Shown here one piece after another: positions 46,610-49,395 of a stretch of DNA of 49,395 nt; the first letter of the stretch is position 1, and each line of letters begins with the position of its first letter. The stretch covers positions 1 to 49,395 of the forward strand of contig JBAXRO010000006.1 of NCBI GenBank assembly GCA_037131165.1. The letters run 5' to 3'. Source of the DNA: WLNJ01 sp037131165. GTDB lineage: Bacteria; Actinomycetota; Thermoleophilia; Solirubrobacterales; Solirubrobacteraceae. The notes beneath the pieces were generated by a model, which was not told where the DNA came from, ran no database searches, and saw nothing but the letters and a program-made list of their open reading frames with translations. The translations under genes were made by a program, and so were the position numbers.

Positions 46610-47793
46610 GCGCCGGCGGCAACGCTGTCCTGAAGCCCGACTTCGGCGCGGCAACGGCGCCGATACCTCCGTTCACCGAGGAGCACGAGGCGTTCCGCGT
46701 CTCGGCCCGCGGCTGGATCGAGCGCGAGCTGCGCCCCCACGCCGACCAGTGGGAGGCCGACAAGTGGATCCCCGAATCGGCCTTCAAGGCGATGGCCGAG
46801 CAGGGGTACTTCGGGCTGAAGTTCGACCCGGCCTACGGCGGCGACGGCGATGAGGTGGCGGCAGCCGTGCTCGCGATGGAGATGGCCCGCTGCGGCTCCG
46901 GCGGTGTCGCAGCCGGACTCGGCGCCCACATGGAGATCGCCCTGCCGCCGATAGCCAAGTTCGGCGACGAGGAGCAGAAGCAGCGCTGGCTGGTGCCCGG
47001 GATCAAGGGGGACATCGTCGCCGCGCTTGCGATCACCGAGCCGGATGCAGGCTCCGACGTCGCCGGCCTCAAGACGACTGCCACACCGGTCGACGGAGGC
47101 TGGATCGTCACCGGGGAGAAGTGCTACATCACCGGCGGCTGCCGGGCCGACGTGATGGTCACCGCAGTCCGGATGGCCGGCACCCAGCGCCACGACGGGA
47201 TCACCTTCCTCGCGATCGAGCGGGGCGAGGGAGTCCAGTCGAGCGCCTTGGAGAAGATGGGTTGGCACGCCTCGGACACGGCGTTGATCAAGTTCGACGA
47301 GGTCTTCGTGCCGGAGGAGAACCTGCTCGGCGAGGTCGGCGGAGGCTTCGCCCTGATCATGGCCAACTTCCAGTGGGAGCGGCTGACGATGGCGCTCGGC
47401 GCAGTCGGCGCGATGGAGGCCTGCTTCGAGCAGACCGTCAAGTACGCGCAGGAGCGCGAGGCGTTCGGCAGGCCGATCTCCAAGAACCAGGTGATCCGCC
47501 ACAAGTTCGCCGAGATGGCGACGAAGATCGAGGTCGGCAGGGCGCTCAGCATGCACGCCCTGCGCCTCCACGTCGCGGGCCAGAACGCAGTGCAAGAGGT
47601 CTCGATGGCGAAGCTGCTGACCCAGAAGGCCGCAGTCGAGGTCGCCGACGAGTGCCTGCAGATCCACGGCGGTGCCGGCTACATGGTCGAGTACGGGATC
47701 GAACGAGCAGTGCGCGACGCTCGCCTCGGCCCGATCGGCGGCGGCACAGACGAGGTGATGAAGGAGATCGTCGGCAAGACGCTCGGGCTCTGA
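46606..47793 (+). CDS. Acyl-CoA dehydrogenase, isovaleryl-CoA-dehydrogenase type (second copy)
   Basis: Start GTG 46606 overlaps the cupin stop (GTGA). At 395 residues it has the same length as the first copy and the catalytic glutamate is again at 258 (QWERLTMALG). It also has IGGGTDEVM in place of YEGT, EREAFGRPISKNQVIRHKFA and LQIHGGAGYMVEYGIERA. The two copies clearly come from one duplication but have diverged, so they probably oxidise different acyl-CoAs of one pathway. It ends 33 bp before the YqhA gene. Confidence 0.95.
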   Translation: MSAGGNAVLKPDFGAATAPIPPFTEEHEAFRVSARGWIERELRPHADQWEADKWIPESAFKAMAEQGYFGLKFDPAYGGDGDEVAAAVLAMEMARCGSGGVAAGLGAHMEIALPPIAKFGDEEQKQRWLVPGIKGDIVAALAITEPDAGSDVAGLKTTATPVDGGWIVTGEKCYITGGCRADVMVTAVRMAGTQRHDGITFLAIERGEGVQSSALEKMGWHASDTALIKFDEVFVPEENLLGEVGGGFALIMANFQWERLTMALGAVGAMEACFEQTVKYAQEREAFGRPISKNQVIRHKFAEMATKIEVGRALSMHALRLHVAGQNAVQEVSMAKLLTQKAAVEVADECLQIHGGAGYMVEYGIERAVRDARLGPIGGGTDEVMKEIVGKTLGL

Positions 47794-47811
47794 GGCCGCC
47801 GGGGCGATTCG

Positions 47812-47817
47812 TAACCT
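47812..47817 (+). promoter_or_regulatory. -10-like hexamer of the YqhA gene
   Basis: TAACCT, nine bases before ATG 47827, no Shine-Dalgarno site. Confidence 0.35.
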
Positions 47818-47826
47818 GCTCCGCTG

Positions 47827-48420
47827 ATGACAGGTCAGGAACCCGCCCCGCAGCAGAAGCCGAAGTCCCGCGTGGCGCGCGCCGCGGGCGGGCTCGAGCA
47901 CCAGGTGGAGCGAGCCGTCTTCGGAGCACGCTGGCTGTTGGCCCCGTTCTACGCGGGGATGATCGTCGCCCTCGTCGTGCTGCTCGTCAAGTTCGGCCAG
48001 GAGCTGTGGCTGATCGTCGCCCCGAAGGACCACCAGAGCAAGGAGGACACGGTCCTCTCGATCCTGACTCTCATCGACCTTTCGCTGATCGCGAACCTGC
48101 TGATCATCGTGATCTTCGCCGGCTACGAGAACTTCATCTCGAGGATCGGCTTTGCCGAACAGCATGAGGACCGCCCCTACTGGATGGGGCGAATCGACTT
48201 CTCGGGCTTGAAGATGAAGGTGATCGGCTCGCTCGTCGCGATATCGAGCATCGAGTTGCTCAAGGACTTCCTCGAGTCGGTCAAGGGTGATGAGCCGGCG
48301 AACATCAAGTGGCGGATCTACATCCACCTCGTCTTCCTCGCCAGCGGAGTCCTGTTCGCCGTGATGGACTACATCTCAGTGCGCCGCGAGAAGATCGAAG
48401 AGAGCCTGCACGAAGGCTGA
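47827..48420 (+). CDS. YqhA / UPF0114 family membrane protein
   Basis: This 197-residue protein has a charged N-terminus (KPKSRVARAAGG), then four membrane helices and the conserved phrases FGARWLLAPFYAGM, LIDLSLIANLLIIVIFAGYEN and SLVAISSIELLKDF. The UPF0114 family is broadly conserved, with no established function. It has its own leaderless-type start, so it is probably separate from the dehydrogenases. Confidence 0.9.
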   Translation: MTGQEPAPQQKPKSRVARAAGGLEHQVERAVFGARWLLAPFYAGMIVALVVLLVKFGQELWLIVAPKDHQSKEDTVLSILTLIDLSLIANLLIIVIFAGYENFISRIGFAEQHEDRPYWMGRIDFSGLKMKVIGSLVAISSIELLKDFLESVKGDEPANIKWRIYIHLVFLASGVLFAVMDYISVRREKIEESLHEG

Positions 48421-48441
48421 GGCAGGCAGCGATCGCTCGCG

Positions 48442-49395
48442 CTAGGCGAGGAACGCAAGGAAGACGAACAGGCCGACGAAGACGACTCCGGCAACCCGCG
48501 AGAAGGAGCTCTCGAGGGGGGCGCCCCTGCCCGTGAACCCCTCGAGCAACCGGAACAGCGTGCCTGGCACCACCGCCAGCACGAGTCCCCACCGCATCAG
48601 CTCCAGCGGGTCTTCGAATAGACCTGGGAGCATCAGTGCGATCAGCTTGGCCGCGGCGACGATCGCGACGATCTTGACTAGATCCCGGGGGACGAACCGG
48701 TAGAGCGAGTCGGTAGTCGGCAAGCGATGCTTGATCAAGGGCAGCAGCTCCCCGAGACCGTAGACCGCGCCCGCAGCCCAGAGCTGCCAACAGGAACCGA
48801 TCACGCCCCACGCCAGGAGAAGGAAGAATGCGACCCGCATCCCGGCTGAAGCCCACTTGAGGGCCGTGCGTTGGTCGGGAAGCGGCGGCGGGACCGATTG
48901 GCGGTAGCGATTCGGGAACCAAACCGCAGCAATGTGCTCGAGCGAGACCCTCGCGAGCATCGCGCCTGCGGCGACGATCGCGATTGCCTCCGCGTGCTGC
49001 TTGAGCATCGGGGGATCGATCTTCGACAGGGCCGGGATCAGATGGAGCAGCACGCTCGCCAGCCAGAACGCCATCAGCGGGGCGATGACAAAGTCCCCGA
49101 GCCGTTTCCAGCGGCCGTGAGCGCCCTCCCACTCGGCCCTGCGGAAGGGACGAACCTTCCCGACAATGATCGGCAAGCCAACGAAGAATGAGGACAAAGT
49201 CAGAAGCAGCAACGCTTCATTCCAACCCCGGAGCGCACCCCCGAAGATCGAGACGATCAGGAACGAGCCGATCGCGGCGGCGCCCCAGCCAGCGTCGATG
49301 ATTCCGAGGATCAGGATCGCGAGGAAGAGGCCGTAGGCAGGCACGAGCTCCTTCCCCTCGAGACCGAGGCCCGCCTCGACTCCGACCGCGGCCGC
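48442..49395 (-). CDS. Polytopic membrane protein, 5' end outside the window
   Basis: The frame stays open to base 49395 (reading EAGLGLEGKELVPAYGLF across a possible GTG at 49344), so the gene probably starts beyond the window. At least 300 residues with about eight membrane helices are visible, e.g. YGLFLAILILGIIDAGWGAA, EALLLLTLSSFFVGLPIIVG and RVAGVVFVGLFVFLAFLA. The cytoplasmic loops are basic (RRAEWEGAHGRWKR). I do not recognise the family. It is convergent with the YqhA gene, 21 bp apart. Confidence 0.6.
   Translation of the reverse strand, partial: AAAVGVEAGLGLEGKELVPAYGLFLAILILGIIDAGWGAAAIGSFLIVSIFGGALRGWNEALLLLTLSSFFVGLPIIVGKVRPFRRAEWEGAHGRWKRLGDFVIAPLMAFWLASVLLHLIPALSKIDPPMLKQHAEAIAIVAAGAMLARVSLEHIAAVWFPNRYRQSVPPPLPDQRTALKWASAGMRVAFFLLLAWGVIGSCWQLWAAGAVYGLGELLPLIKHRLPTTDSLYRFVPRDLVKIVAIVAAAKLIALMLPGLFEDPLELMRWGLVLAVVPGTLFRLLEGFTGRGAPLESSFSRVAGVVFVGLFVFLAFLA

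Noticed and set aside
1..49395. CRISPR arrays, insertion sequences, rRNA or riboswitches
   Set aside because: No regularly spaced repeats, transposase motifs, rRNA segments or recognisable riboswitch cores were seen; in particular, the metH upstream region is too short for a cobalamin riboswitch.

Overview
The window is high-G+C actinobacterial DNA. The gene set (multi-gene mce operon, PimA-like glycosyltransferase, type III glutamine synthetase, actinobacterial-type HemQ, DUF3618/holin-like envelope genes, MvaI-type R-M) would fit a deep-branching actinobacterium such as Thermoleophilia/Solirubrobacterales; that placement is inference, as there is no rRNA or tRNA in the window to test it.

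Layout. 1-224 is the broken end of a methylmalonyl-CoA mutase small-subunit gene, joined tail-to-tail at about 205-215 to a broken mce gene; the join looks artificial or rearranged. 225-9945 (minus) is an Mce lipid-import operon: two YrbE/MlaE permeases, an MlaF-type ATPase and five Mce proteins, the last one truncated. A lipoprotein gene diverges from it (10.1-10.7 kb). 11.0-15.5 kb is a nitrogen-assimilation locus: amtB-glnB (minus) divergent from type III glutamine synthetase (plus), with a possible GlnR-type box between them. 15.7-18.5 kb encodes a large secreted HExxH protein. 18.8-21.7 kb (minus) is a restriction-modification island: 5-methylcytosine methyltransferase, Vsr repair nuclease and an MvaI/BcnI-family endonuclease with a long extra N-terminal part.

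21.8-25.4 kb is cobalamin-dependent methionine synthase. Its last 144 bp recur 1.2 kb downstream as a diverged direct repeat (136/144 identical by hand count), and a FUSC-type membrane protein gene sits between the two copies; this is the most unusual structure in the window. 26.9-27.9 kb is a VapBC-type toxin-antitoxin pair with a 22-bp palindrome over its promoter. 28.0-30.3 kb is one gene fusing a PimA-like GT4 glycosyltransferase to a flippase-like membrane domain. 30.4-32.5 kb carries HemQ and Fe-S/redox genes (A-type carrier, BolA, CGFS glutaredoxin, CPCG thioredoxin-fold protein), followed by a divergent SDR epimerase/DegV pair.

34.6-35.9 kb is a small envelope operon (46-aa membrane protein, Pro-rich protein, holin-like, DUF3618). 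TetR and nitrilase genes follow, then a DUF2804 gene, a secreted phospholipase A2-like protein, a PASTA lipoprotein and a second VapBC pair. 40.3-47.8 kb is an acyl-CoA degradation locus: enoyl-CoA hydratase, carboxyltransferase, beta-keto acid cleavage enzyme and class III CoA-transferase on the minus strand, divergent from two isovaleryl-CoA-dehydrogenase-type acyl-CoA dehydrogenases separated by a cupin. The window closes with a YqhA/UPF0114 membrane protein and a membrane protein whose reading frame stays open to the edge.

A recurrent regulatory feature is a TANNNT -10-like hexamer 6-10 nt upstream of the start codon with no Shine-Dalgarno sequence, seen at about a dozen genes, which suggests widespread leaderless transcripts. 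Genes inside operons instead overlap by ATGA or GTGA.
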